A stretch of DNA of 64,000 nt from Nocardia coubleae NBRC 108252 (GCF_001612805.1 NZ_BDBD01000025.1:1-64000); one strand, 5' to 3'; numbered from the stretch's first letter, positions 26,001-35,910 are shown. Made by a program: numbers and translations. The notes: generated by a model from the sequence alone, not told the origin.

Positions 26001-26549
26001 GAAGATCTCCTGCCACTTCGCGGCGGCCTCGAGGGCTTCGCGCTCATGCCCGAGGCGAAGACGGGTCTGCACCTCACCGGAGGGGCAACCGGTGGTGGCG
26101 ATGATGCCCTCGGCGTGCTGGGCGATGATCTCCTCGTCCATACGCGCCCACTTACCGAGCTGACCTTCGATGGAGGCAAGACTCGACAGCTTGAACAGGT
26201 TGCGCAGACCGGTCGCGTTCTCGGCGACCATCGTCATATGGGTGTAGGCACCGGAACCGGAGACGTCGTCGCTCTTCTGCGACGGATCACCCCACAGCAC
26301 ACGCTTGGTGTCGAACCGCGAACCCGGCGCGATATAGGCCTCGATACCGATGATCGGCTTGATGCCCGCCTTCTTCGCGGAGTTGTAGAACTCCGAAGCG
26401 CCGTACATGTTGCCGTGGTCGGTCATCCCGACCGCGGTCATCCCCAACCGCTCCGCCTCCGCGAACAACGGCGAAATCTTCGCCGCACCGTCGAGCATGG
26501 AGTACTCGGTGTGGTTGTGCAGGTGAACGAACGATCCGGACGAAGCCAA
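23004..26549 (-). CDS. dnaE1: DNA polymerase III alpha subunit DnaE1
   Basis: Replicative polymerase, 1181 residues, close to mycobacterial DnaE1. The N-terminal PHP domain begins SFVHLHNHTEYSMLDG and keeps its metal-binding residues (proofreading activity in mycobacteria). The polymerase core has RVGPGRGSAAGSLVAYA and MPDIDIDFDDRRR with catalytic Asp residues. The C-terminus has the tandem HhH, the OB fold (VTIGGILASVNRRINKNG) and ends ALLGPGCLG. I chose TTG 26549 because GGAGGAAGG lies 6 bases upstream and the product then begins as in Mycobacterium; ATG 26567 is the alternative. Divergent from a broken toxin-like gene. Confidence 0.95.
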   Translation of the reverse strand: MASSGSFVHLHNHTEYSMLDGAAKISPLFAEAERLGMTAVGMTDHGNMYGASEFYNSAKKAGIKPIIGIEAYIAPGSRFDTKRVLWGDPSQKSDDVSGSGAYTHMTMVAENATGLRNLFKLSSLASIEGQLGKWARMDEEIIAQHAEGIIATTGCPSGEVQTRLRLGHEREALEAAAKWQEIFGKENFFLEVMDHGLSIERRVREGLLMVSKQLDIPPLATNDCHYVTKDQSTNHEALLCIQTGKTLSDPTRFKFDGDGYYLKSAEEMRAIWDAEVPGACDNTELIGERVQPYDEVWEHRDRMPIFPVPEGHTQASWLRKEVLEGLDRRFPDGPSREYLDRADFELKVICDMGFPAYFLVVGDLIKHALEVGIRVGPGRGSAAGSLVAYAMGITNIDPIPHGLLFERFLNPERVSMPDIDIDFDDRRRGEMVRYATEKWGSDRVAQVITFGTIKTKAAIKDSARVLFGQPGFAIADQISKALPPPIMAKDISVAGITDPDHERYKEAAEVRELISTNPDVAKIYETAKGLEGLIRNAGVHACAVIMSSEPLTDAIPVWKRAQDGAIITGWDYPSCEAIGLLKMDFLGLRNLTVIGDALENIKANRGIDLDMDNLPLDDPATYELLARGDTLGVFQLDGGAMRDLLRRMQPTGFGDIVAVLALYRPGPMGMNAHNDYADRKNGRQEVKPIHPELEEPLKDILADTFGLIVYQEQIMQIAQKVAGYSLGQADILRRAMGKKKLSVLEEAYAGFREGMLANDFSEPAIKALWDTILPFAGYAFNKSHAAGYGLVSFWTAYLKANYPAEYMAGLLTSVGDDKDKAAVYLSDCRKMGITVLPPDVNESEQNFASVGKDIRFGLGAVRNVGANVVSSIIAARKEKSKFTDFSDYLNKIDATACSKKVTESLIKAGAFDSLGHPRKGLMLVHSDAIDAVMSTKKAEAIGQFDLFGGMDDADESMASVFNVKVPDDEWETKHKLALEREMLGLYVSGHPLNGVEHVLAAQVDTPIPAILEGDVKDGAQVTIGGILASVNRRINKNGLAWASAQLEDLTGGVEVLFFPQSYSVYGMDVVEDAVVLVKARVSVRDDRISLIANDLVVPDLSAIGVAKPVSVVMTTRMCTPEKVKELKKVLSRHPGTSDVHIRHVGAREKTTLLKLDDAWRVSPSSALMGDLKALLGPGCLG

Positions 26550-26751
26550 GACGGTCCTTCCTCCCATGGTGTCGACGGGGGTTGGCCTTGGCATTCTAGG
26601 CATGTGGGTACGACAGGTTTCGCCACGCCATGCTGACGCCCCGGGCGTTGCCTCGCCGATCCCGGCGTGTCATGACCAAGGTCACGGAGAGTCGCTGTCG
26701 ACACGCTGCGCCGAATTCGCGACACGAGGTCCTGAGCGTGGTTTCCCGACT

Positions 26752-27340
26752 GTGAGCGAGCACGGGGGTGGCGCGGGAACGTTCGACGATTTTCCGTTCG
26801 CGGACCAAGTCTTGGCACGTCAGACGATCGCCGATCTCACCGATCACGAACGCTCGGCCATCGAGTCGTATGCGCTCAACGGCTATGAACCGATCAACTC
26901 CGCGCTACGGGGCCTCCATCCCGATGACGCCTCCGTTGGCGCGTCGTGTTGCCCACATCAGATCCGGCCTTCGTCGCTACCCACTCCCCCAGACTGTTCG
27001 GGTCACTCGTGAGGTCGACGCATGGGCACTCGGAGTCGACGCGAGTGACGCCCCGTCGATCGCGTCGGTCATCGGCGAGTACTTCACCGAGCTCGGCTTC
27101 CTCTCGACCTCCGGCCTCCAGTTCCCGCCTCGATCGGCGCGCCATCGGAATCCGGTGATCCTCGAACTGCTCGTTCCACAAGGCACGCCGGCACTGCGGC
27201 TCGGCGAATTGGCGGAGGTCAGGGATGAGCGCGAGATCCTCATCATCGATGTCCGGACCTATCTTGTCGCGAACGCCACCTTTGATGAGCGGCGTAGGAT
27301 GTGGCGCATCGAGGCGATCGTGGTTCAGGAGGAACAGTGA
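26752..27340 (+). pseudogene. Frameshifted ADP-ribosyltransferase (ADPRT exotoxin type)
   Basis: Two overlapping frames together encode a domain of about 195 residues with all three motifs of R-S-E ADP-ribosyltransferases. Frame 1 has NGYEPINSALRG, matching the Y..IN..LRG signature of VIP2/C3-like toxins. Frame 2 has VRVTREVD (motif I Arg), FLSTSG (STS) and DEREIL (the E-x-E). The switch is a +1 shift at about 26914-26920: removing one C from GGCCTCCATC restores a continuous frame. As read, the gene cannot make the full enzyme, so it is a pseudogene, a programmed shift or a sequencing error. Without any partner domain its target is unknown. GTG 26752 is a tentative start. Confidence 0.7.
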
Positions 27341-27483
27341 GCGCACTGACTGATGAATCGATGCGGCCCGTTCGGGCGACGCCCAGCCCCGAACAGGCGG
27401 AGAAGTTGCGCAAGAGCGCCGAGAAGGTGCTCGGCAGGAAACTGCCGCCGTCCAAGGCCGAGCGCGCGAAGAAGTCTGCCTGA
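27337..27483 (+). CDS. 48-residue basic protein coupled to the ADP-ribosyltransferase
   Basis: A small ORF whose GTG overlaps the transferase stop as GTGA and is preceded by AGGAGG four bases upstream, so translation is almost certainly coupled. The product is lysine- and arginine-rich at its C-terminus (EKLRKSAEKVLGRKL, PPSKAERAKKSA), with a predicted helix from about residue 17 to 32. No known family is recognised. Its position directly behind a toxin-type enzyme suggests an immunity protein or antitoxin, but nothing in the sequence proves that. The intact start signals contrast with the broken upstream gene. Confidence 0.6.
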   Translation: MSALTDESMRPVRATPSPEQAEKLRKSAEKVLGRKLPPSKAERAKKSA

Positions 27484-27535
27484 GCCTCGCAGAGCGCCGC
27501 CATAATCGGGGCGTGCGCGCGGACCGGAAAATCCT

Positions 27536-28713
27536 ATGACCACCTTCGTGGTCGCTGTCGCGGTGGTGGCGGTGATGGCGTTGGTCGTGTTGCTGATCTG
27601 GCGGCGGACGCAGCGGGTGGTGACGACTCCGGCGCAGCGGGCGGTGCATCAGGCGTTGCATACGGCGTCGTTGGCGGCGGTGCCGTTGCGGCGGGGGTTG
27701 ACCGAGGAGTCGGCGCGGGCGGCGGCGCCGCATCTGCGGACGTTGGCGGCGGCGGAGGGGTTGGGGGTCGCGGATGCGGAGGGGGTGTTGCTGGCGTGGG
27801 ACGGTCCGCATACGGGGATGCTTGGGTCGTTCGGTGCGGCGGCGCGGCGGGCTATCGCTTCGGAGCGGCCGGTGCTGGTCGACGGTGACGAGCACACGTT
27901 GATCGCACAGCCGTTGCTGATCGATGTGGGGGCGGCGGTCGGTGCGCTCGGGATGGTGATCACCGGTAAGCCGGGGCCGGGGATGCTCGGTGCGGCGGCC
28001 GAGGTGGCACGGTACGCCTGTGGGCAGCTGGAATTGGCGGAACTGGATGCCTCGCGGGCCCGGGTCGACCGGGCGGAGGTGCGGGCGTTGCGCGCCCAGA
28101 TCAGTCCACATTTCATCTACAACGCGCTCAATACGATCGCCTCGTTCGTGCGCACCGATCCCGACCGGGCGCGCGAACTGATCCTCGAATTCGCCGACTT
28201 CACCCGGTACTCGTTCCGGGCGGCGGGCGAATTCACTGTGCTCGCCGACGAATTGCGCAATATCGAACGGTATCTGGCATTGGAGCAGGCGCGTTTCGGT
28301 GACGCGCTCGACGTGGGTTACGGATCGCCCCGGAGGTGCTCGGCGTGGTGCTGCCCTTCCTCGCCCTGCAACCGCTGGTCGAGAACGCGGTCCGGCACGG
28401 ACTCGGCGGCGGCAGGCACGGCGGCCAGTTGAGCATCGTCGCCAGCGACGAGGGCACCGACTGCCTCATCAGCGTCGAGGACGACGGCATCGGCATGGAC
28501 CCCGACCTCCTGCGCTCCGGCGCCCTCGACGCCGTCGACACCTCCGGCCCCACCCGCACCGGCGAAGCCGCCCACGTGGGCCTGTCCAACGTCGACGACC
28601 GCCTCCGCGCCGCCTTCGGCAACGACTACGGATTGGTCGTCGAAACGGCACCGGGCGCAGGCACGAAGGTCAGCATGCGAGTCCCCAAGTTCCGCCCCGG
28701 AATCCGCGCCTGA
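27536..28713 (+). pseudogene. Frameshifted LytS/YehU-type sensor histidine kinase
   Basis: Together two frames encode a kinase of about 392 residues. Frame 1 has an N-terminal membrane helix (residues 3-22), a GAF-like region and the His_kinase domain QISPHFIYNALNTIASF with the phospho-accepting His. Frame 2, from about 28318, has the HATPase N-box LVENAVRHGL, the G1 box VEDDGIGMD and a G2 region. The shift is -1 at about 28313-28320: one extra base in GTGGGTTACGG would restore a normal DV-LRIAPEVLG passage. Frame 1 otherwise stops at 28432. Paired with the LytTR regulator gene that follows. Either a real lesion that uncouples the system or a sequence error. Confidence 0.75.
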
Positions 28714-28877
28714 CTCATCGCGGCCGAGTCAGCGGCACTAACGCAACCTGATGGTCGGCCGGGTCACCGAGCGGCAACGCGACGAAGCAAGACCCCGCTG
28801 CAGTAACCCGCGCGAATCACGCAGGCCCGGCGGTATGTGGTCGGTGTCTGAAACCCAGCCGCTACGATGAGCTGGCT

Positions 28878-29672
28878 GTGACCTGGAACACTGATGACAC
28901 TTCGGCTGCTCTGCGGGTGCTGGCTGTCGATGACGAGAAGCCCGCGCTCGATGAGTTGGTGTATCTGCTCAACGAGCAGGTCGGGGTGGGGGAAGTGCAC
29001 GGGGCGTCCGAGGCGACGGGGGCTTTGCGGGTGTTGCGGGCGCATCCGGTCGATGCGGTGTTTCTCGATATCGACATGCCGGGGCTGACGGGGATGGAGC
29101 TGGCGGGGATTCTGTCGGAGTTCGCCGAACCGCCCGCGGTGGTGTTCGTGACCGCGCACGACGATCACGCGGTGGCCGCGTTCGATCTGGGGGCGGTCGA
29201 TTACCTGCTCAAACCGTTGCGGGCGGCGCGGCTGGCCGAGGCAGTGCGGCGGATCGCAGCGGCCAGGGCGACGGTGCCGGCTTCGCCGCCGGAGCAGGCG
29301 CATCCGAGCGAGGTGATCCCGGTGGAGCTCGGTGGGGTCACCACGCTGGTGCACCGGGCCGATGTGGCCTGGGTGGAGGCCGACGGCGACTACGCGCGTC
29401 TGCACACCAGGACCGGGTCGCACCTGGTGCGCATCCCGCTCACCGCCCTCGAATCACGGTGGGAGGGTGCGGGTTTCCTGCGGGTGCACCGGTCGTACCT
29501 CGTGGCGTTGCGGCTTGTCACCGGGTTGCGCAGCACGGGAAGCGGCACAGTTGTGTGCCTACGCGCGGAAGGCGCGTCCGGTGCGGTGGAGTTGCCGGTG
29601 AGCAGGCGCCAGGTGCGTGAACTCAAGCAGCGGCTCGTGCACGGGCCACGGCAGAACTGGTCGCAGCGATGA
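28878..29672 (+). CDS. LytTR-family response regulator
   Basis: A 264-residue regulator. Residues 12-125 are a receiver domain with acidic DDE at 18-20, phospho-acceptor D64 in VFLDIDMPG, and lysine in LLKPLRA. Residues 150-255 are a LytTR DNA-binding domain (VAWVEADGDYARLHT, FLRVHRSYLV). Such regulators bind direct repeats upstream of transport genes. GTG 28878 follows TACGAT (28863-28868) by 9 bases. The gene overlaps the next one by ATGA. It forms a system with the upstream kinase and probably controls the symporter genes downstream, as related Lyt-type systems do for pyruvate and acetate uptake. Confidence 0.92.
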   Translation: MTWNTDDTSAALRVLAVDDEKPALDELVYLLNEQVGVGEVHGASEATGALRVLRAHPVDAVFLDIDMPGLTGMELAGILSEFAEPPAVVFVTAHDDHAVAAFDLGAVDYLLKPLRAARLAEAVRRIAAARATVPASPPEQAHPSEVIPVELGGVTTLVHRADVAWVEADGDYARLHTRTGSHLVRIPLTALESRWEGAGFLRVHRSYLVALRLVTGLRSTGSGTVVCLRAEGASGAVELPVSRRQVRELKQRLVHGPRQNWSQR

Positions 29673-30034
29673 CCGGTCCACAACGGCCTCAGCGCGAGCG
29701 GGTGGTGCTCGCGCAGCGGCGCGGCGCCCGCCAGGTGCGCACTCGTACCGAGGTGGTGGAGCAGACCGATCTCGGGGCGGCGCTGATCGGCGGGCTGATC
29801 CGCGCCCAGCTCGGGCTCGCCCTTCGCCTCGGTTTCGTGGTCGTCGCCGGATTCGGCGCCCTTCCGCTGCTGTTCGGTATCGACGCCGTCGCCTCGGCGA
29901 CCGTCCTCGGCATCCGCCTGCCGTGGTTGATCCTCGGCCTGCTCGCCTTCCCGCTGCTGTACGCGGTGGGCCGGGTCTATGTCCGGCTGGCGGAACGCAA
30001 CGAGGACGACTTCCTGGAACTGGCCGGGGACTGA
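29669..30034 (+). CDS. Small two-helix membrane protein
   Basis: A 121-residue protein with a basic N-terminus (residues 1-30, arginine-rich) and two hydrophobic segments (about 50-70 and 82-100). It overlaps the response regulator stop by 4 bases and ends one base before the symporter gene, so it is cotranscribed with both. Its position matches the small DUF485-type partner found next to the second symporter, though the sequence differs; it may be an accessory subunit for the first symporter. Function not established. Confidence 0.8.
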   Translation: MTGPQRPQRERVVLAQRRGARQVRTRTEVVEQTDLGAALIGGLIRAQLGLALRLGFVVVAGFGALPLLFGIDAVASATVLGIRLPWLILGLLAFPLLYAVGRVYVRLAERNEDDFLELAGD

Positions 30035-30035
30035 A

Positions 30036-31781
30036 ATGAGCTCGGGTATTCCGATGCTCACCGTGGCGGCGCTGCTGCTGGCAGCGCTGGCCACGATCGG
30101 TATCGGCCTGTACGGGGTCCGCCTGTCGCGCACGACGTCGGACTTCCTGGTCGCCTCCCGCACGGTCGGCTCACGCTGGAACGCGGCCGCGATCTCCGGC
30201 GAATATCTCTCGGCCGCGTCCTTTCTCGGCGTCGCGGGACTGATCGCCAAGTACGGCGCCGACGCACTCTGGTACCCGGTGGGGTTCACGGCGGGCTACC
30301 TGGGTCTGCTGATGTTCGTCGCCGCTCCCCTTCGCCGCTCCGGCGCCTACACCGTCCCCGACTTCGCCGAGTTCCGGCTCGGCTCGATCCGGTTGCGGCG
30401 GATGGCCGCCGGGGTGGTCGTCGTGGTGTGCGCGGTGTACCTCATCCCCCAGTTCCAGGGCGCGGGCCTGACCCTGCACCTGCTACTCGGGGTGCCCGCC
30501 TGGGTGGGCGCAGTCGCGGTCGGCACCATCGTGCTCGCCAATGTGATCGGCGGCGGCATGCGCTCGGTGACGCTGGTGCAGGCGTTCCAGTACTGGCTGA
30601 AGCTGACCGCCGTCGCGATCCCCGCCGTTGTCCTCGGGCTGCACTTCCTCGCCGACGAACGCCCGGTCGGCACCCCGGCCCCGCCGACGGTCGACCGGCT
30701 CACCACGGTCGACATCACCACGGATGTGGTTGTGCACCTGGATGTTTCCCAGGTGGTCACCGTGCACGGCACCCTCGACGGGCAGGACACGGCAGGCCAG
30801 GTGACGCTGACACCGGGCGACCACACCCTGACCGAAGGCACCGAACTGCTCCTGGCACCCGGTTCAGCGGTACCGGTCGTCGCAGGCGCGCCGTCCGACG
30901 GCACGGGCTGGGTCGAACCCGGCGGCGGCTTCGGCGGGAATCATCCCCGGTACCAGGTGTTCTCGCTGATCGTCGCGACCTTCCTCGGCACCATGGGGCT
31001 ACCGCACGTGCTCGTCCGCTTCTACACGAACCGGGACGGACCGTCGGCTCGACGCACGGCGCTTACCGTGATCGGCCTGGTCGGCCTGTTCTATCTGTTC
31101 CCGATCCTGCTCGGCGTCTTCGCCCGGCTGTACGTGCCGCAACTGCTCATCACCGGCGCCTCCGACGCGGCGGTCGTGCTGTTGCCCGGTGCCGTCCTCG
31201 GCGGGCTCGGCGGGCAGGTGCTCACCGCGCTGGCGGCGGCCGGCGCGATCGCGGCATTCCTGTCCACGTCGTCGGGATTGCTGGTGAGTCTGGCCGGGGT
31301 GCTCAGCACCGACGTGCTGCGCGGCCGGATCCGTGACTTCCGGGCGGCGGCGCTGGTGGCCGGGCTCGTTCCGCTCACGCTCGCGCTCACCGTCGCCTCG
31401 CTCGATCTGTCGCGCACGGTCGCGCTCGCGTTCTCGGTGGCGGCCTCGACCCTGTGCCCGCTGCTCGTGCTCGGCATTTGGTGGCGTGGACTCACCGCCA
31501 CCGGCGCGGCCTGCGGGATGCTCGTCGGCGCTGTCACCGCGGGCGGGGCGACCGTTCTCGCGGTACTCGGCGGCGTACCAACGCACGTGGCGAACGGCTG
31601 GGCGACGGCGATCGTCGACTATCCGGGCGCGGTGAGCGTGCCGCTGGCCTTCGCGGTGACCATCGTGGTGAGCCTGCTCGGCAAGCGGCCGGACGGGCGG
31701 GTCGTCGCGGGCATCTTCCTGCGCATGCACGCACCGGAACGGCTCGGCATGGGCGCGGACCGCAACCCGGTCGACCGCTGA
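30036..31781 (+). CDS. Sodium/solute symporter (SSS family) with a large extracytoplasmic insert
   Basis: A 581-residue transporter of the sodium/solute symporter family, related to acetate/monocarboxylate permeases. Conserved SSS stretches include SGEYLSAASFLGVAGLI, IPQFQGAGLTLHL and FLGTMGLPHVLVRFYTN. Residues 206-305, between two membrane helices, form a hydrophilic insert rich in Thr, Gly and Val that the ActP paralogue encoded downstream has only in a much shorter form (about 65 residues). The frame is open upstream to 29979, but ATG 30036 with GGGGA is the sensible start. Probably imports a monocarboxylate under control of the LytTR system. Substrate uncertain. Confidence 0.85.
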   Translation: MSSGIPMLTVAALLLAALATIGIGLYGVRLSRTTSDFLVASRTVGSRWNAAAISGEYLSAASFLGVAGLIAKYGADALWYPVGFTAGYLGLLMFVAAPLRRSGAYTVPDFAEFRLGSIRLRRMAAGVVVVVCAVYLIPQFQGAGLTLHLLLGVPAWVGAVAVGTIVLANVIGGGMRSVTLVQAFQYWLKLTAVAIPAVVLGLHFLADERPVGTPAPPTVDRLTTVDITTDVVVHLDVSQVVTVHGTLDGQDTAGQVTLTPGDHTLTEGTELLLAPGSAVPVVAGAPSDGTGWVEPGGGFGGNHPRYQVFSLIVATFLGTMGLPHVLVRFYTNRDGPSARRTALTVIGLVGLFYLFPILLGVFARLYVPQLLITGASDAAVVLLPGAVLGGLGGQVLTALAAAGAIAAFLSTSSGLLVSLAGVLSTDVLRGRIRDFRAAALVAGLVPLTLALTVASLDLSRTVALAFSVAASTLCPLLVLGIWWRGLTATGAACGMLVGAVTAGGATVLAVLGGVPTHVANGWATAIVDYPGAVSVPLAFAVTIVVSLLGKRPDGRVVAGIFLRMHAPERLGMGADRNPVDR

Positions 31782-31824
31782 CCGGCCGACCGTTCATCGC
31801 ACGCCGACGACCGTTCACCGCACA

Positions 31825-31840
31825 GGTGAGCACCTTCACC
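31825..31840. promoter_or_regulatory. CRP/GlxR-like palindrome upstream of the actP operon
   Basis: GGTGAGCACCTTCACC is a perfect 5-6-5 palindrome fitting the CRP/GlxR consensus GTGA-N6-TCAC of Mycobacteriales and Corynebacteriales. It lies about 78 bases before the DUF485 gene start, a normal activator position. Acetate uptake and activation genes are known targets of CRP-type proteins. Assignment by motif. Confidence 0.6.
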
Positions 31841-31917
31841 GAGTGACCCACACCACAGAACGCCGTGCGTCCTACCGTCATCACAGAGCACGTCCCCCTT
31901 CACGCTAGGACCCCGGC

Positions 31918-32274
31918 ATGACCGAAACCGACACCGAAGAAGCGCCCGACCGGCGCCCGCCGAGTGCCGACGAATTCCTCGCCGTGCAGGCGAGCCCGCA
32001 GTTCCAGGATCTGCGGAACCGGCTGCGCCGCTTCGTCTTCCCGATGACCGCACTGTTCCTGGTGTGGTACCTGACCTATGTGGTGCTCGGCGCGTACGCG
32101 CACGACTTCATGGCCACCCCGGTCTTCGGCAATATCAACGTCGGACTGCTGCTCGGCCTCGCGCAGTTCGTCACGACCTTCGTCATCACCGGCGCGTATG
32201 TCCGGTTCGCCAACCGTGAGCTGGATCCGCGGGCCGCGGCCATCCGGGAAGAACTCGAAGGGGACCGCGCATGA
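31918..32274 (+). CDS. DUF485 membrane protein, ActP partner
   Basis: A 118-residue protein with two membrane helices and the DUF485 pattern: FVFPMTALFLVWYLTYVVLG, then FMATPVFGNINVGLLLGLAQ and FVTTFVITGAYVRFANRELD. DUF485 proteins are nearly always encoded immediately upstream of acetate permease ActP (as yjcH in E. coli) and are thought to assist it. The gene overlaps actP as ATGA. The promoter region upstream carries the CRP/GlxR-like site. Confidence 0.93.
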   Translation: MTETDTEEAPDRRPPSADEFLAVQASPQFQDLRNRLRRFVFPMTALFLVWYLTYVVLGAYAHDFMATPVFGNINVGLLLGLAQFVTTFVITGAYVRFANRELDPRAAAIREELEGDRA

Positions 32275-33905
32275 GCATTCTCGCCGCGGATACGACGGTG
32301 GGTAACCCCGTCGCCAATATCGCTATCTTCGGGCTGTTCGTGGTGGTCACCATGATCGTGGTGATCCGGGCCAGCCGCAACAACGCCAGTGCCGCGGACT
32401 ATTTCACCGGTGGTCGTGGGTTCTCGGGACCGCAGAACGGCATCGCCATCGCCGGTGACTATCTGTCGGCGGCCAGCTTCCTCGGTATCGCAGGCGCCAT
32501 CGCCGTCTACGGCTACGACGGGTTCCTGTACTCGATCGGGTTCCTCGTCGCCTGGCTGGTCGCGCTGCTGCTGGTGGCCGAAATGCTGCGCAACACCGGC
32601 AAATTCACGATGGCCGACGTGCTCAGCTTCCGGTTGAAGGAAGGCCCGGTTCGCACCGCGGCCGCGCTGACCACGCTCACGGTGTCGCTGTTCTACCTGC
32701 TCGCGCAGATGGCAGGCGCGGGCGGTCTGGTCGCCTTGCTGCTCGATATCTCCTCGCGTGCGGGGCAATCGGTGGTCATCGCGATCGTCGGCGTGCTGAT
32801 GATCGTGTATGTGCTCGTCGGCGGGATGAAGGGCACCACCTGGGTGCAGATCATCAAGGCGGTCCTGCTGATCGCCGGTGCCGCGCTGATGACGGTGATG
32901 GTGTTCGCCAAGTTCGGCTTCAACCTGTCCGACATCCTCGGTGCCGCACAGGAATCGGTGAGCGAGTCGGCCAACAAGGCCGTCGCGAGCCGCGATGTGC
33001 TCGCCCCCGGCGCCCAGTACGGCGGCAGCGAGATGTCGAAGCTGAACTTCCTGTCGCTGGGTCTGGCACTCGTGCTCGGCACCGCCGGTCTGCCGCACGT
33101 CCTGATGCGCTTCTACACCGTGCCGACCGCGAAAGAGGCTCGGCGCTCGGTGGTGTGGGCGATCGGTCTGATCGGCGCGTTCTACCTGTTCACCCTGGTG
33201 CTCGGCTACGGCGCGGCGGCCATCGTCGGCCCGGACAAGATCCTGGCCGCGGCGGGTGGGCAGAACGCGGCGGCACCGCTGCTGGCCTTCGAACTCGGTG
33301 GTGTGATCCTGCTCGGCGTGATCTCGGCGGTGGCGTTCGCGACCATCCTCGCGGTCGTCGCCGGTCTGACGATCACCGCGTCGGCGTCGTTCGCGCACGA
33401 CATCTACGCCAGCGTGATCAAGAAGGGCAACGTCGACGAGCGCAAGCAGGTGCGCGTCTCGCGGATCACCGCCGTGGTGATCGGTGTGCTGGCCATCGGG
33501 CTCGGCATCCTGGCCAACGGCCAGAACATCGCGTTCCTGGTGGCGCTGGCCTTCGCGGTGGCGGCGGCGGCGAACCTGCCGACCATCCTGTACTCGCTGT
33601 TCTGGAAGCGGTTCAACACCACCGGCGCGCTGTGGTCGATGTACGGCGGCCTGATCTCGACCATCGTGCTCATCGTGTTCTCGCCCGCCGTGTCGGGCAC
33701 CAAGACCTCGATGATCACCGGCGTCGATTTCCACTGGTTCCCGCTGTCCAACCCGGGCATCGTGTCCATTCCGCTGGCGTTCCTGCTCGGCGTGCTCGGC
33801 ACCTACCTCGGTGGGCGCGGCGAGAAGGTCGACCTCGGCAAGGCCGCGGAGATGGAAGTACGTGCCCTGACCGGCGTCGGTGCGGAGAAGGCGATCTCGC
33901 ACTGA
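32271..33905 (+). CDS. actP: Cation/acetate symporter ActP
   Basis: A 544-residue SSS-family permease with about 13 helices, co-importing acetate or similar monocarboxylates with sodium or protons. Characteristic stretches are DYFTGGRGFSGPQNGIAIAG, DYLSAASFLGIAGAIAVYGYD, AQMAGAGGLVALLL, GLPHVLMRFYTVP and AVVAGLTITASASFAHDIYA. It overlaps the DUF485 gene by 4 bases. A strong hairpin follows, 76 bases before acs, so Acs may be made by partial read-through or from its own promoter. Functionally, ActP supplies the acetate that Acs activates. Confidence 0.93.
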   Translation: MSILAADTTVGNPVANIAIFGLFVVVTMIVVIRASRNNASAADYFTGGRGFSGPQNGIAIAGDYLSAASFLGIAGAIAVYGYDGFLYSIGFLVAWLVALLLVAEMLRNTGKFTMADVLSFRLKEGPVRTAAALTTLTVSLFYLLAQMAGAGGLVALLLDISSRAGQSVVIAIVGVLMIVYVLVGGMKGTTWVQIIKAVLLIAGAALMTVMVFAKFGFNLSDILGAAQESVSESANKAVASRDVLAPGAQYGGSEMSKLNFLSLGLALVLGTAGLPHVLMRFYTVPTAKEARRSVVWAIGLIGAFYLFTLVLGYGAAAIVGPDKILAAAGGQNAAAPLLAFELGGVILLGVISAVAFATILAVVAGLTITASASFAHDIYASVIKKGNVDERKQVRVSRITAVVIGVLAIGLGILANGQNIAFLVALAFAVAAAANLPTILYSLFWKRFNTTGALWSMYGGLISTIVLIVFSPAVSGTKTSMITGVDFHWFPLSNPGIVSIPLAFLLGVLGTYLGGRGEKVDLGKAAEMEVRALTGVGAEKAISH

Positions 33906-33915
33906 TGTCCCCCAC

Positions 33916-33949
33916 GCCCGTTCCGGTGGTTCGTCCCACCGGAACGGGC
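33916..33949 (+). terminator. Strong hairpin between actP and acs
   Basis: GCCCGTTCCGGTGG pairs perfectly with CCACCGGAACGGGC (14 bp) around a 6-base loop, starting 11 bases after the actP stop. It should terminate or attenuate transcription before acs. Confidence 0.8.
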
Positions 33950-33981
33950 TGTCCCCCTGAGTGTTTCGAAGGAGAATTGTT

Positions 33982-35910
<1,929 letters not shown>

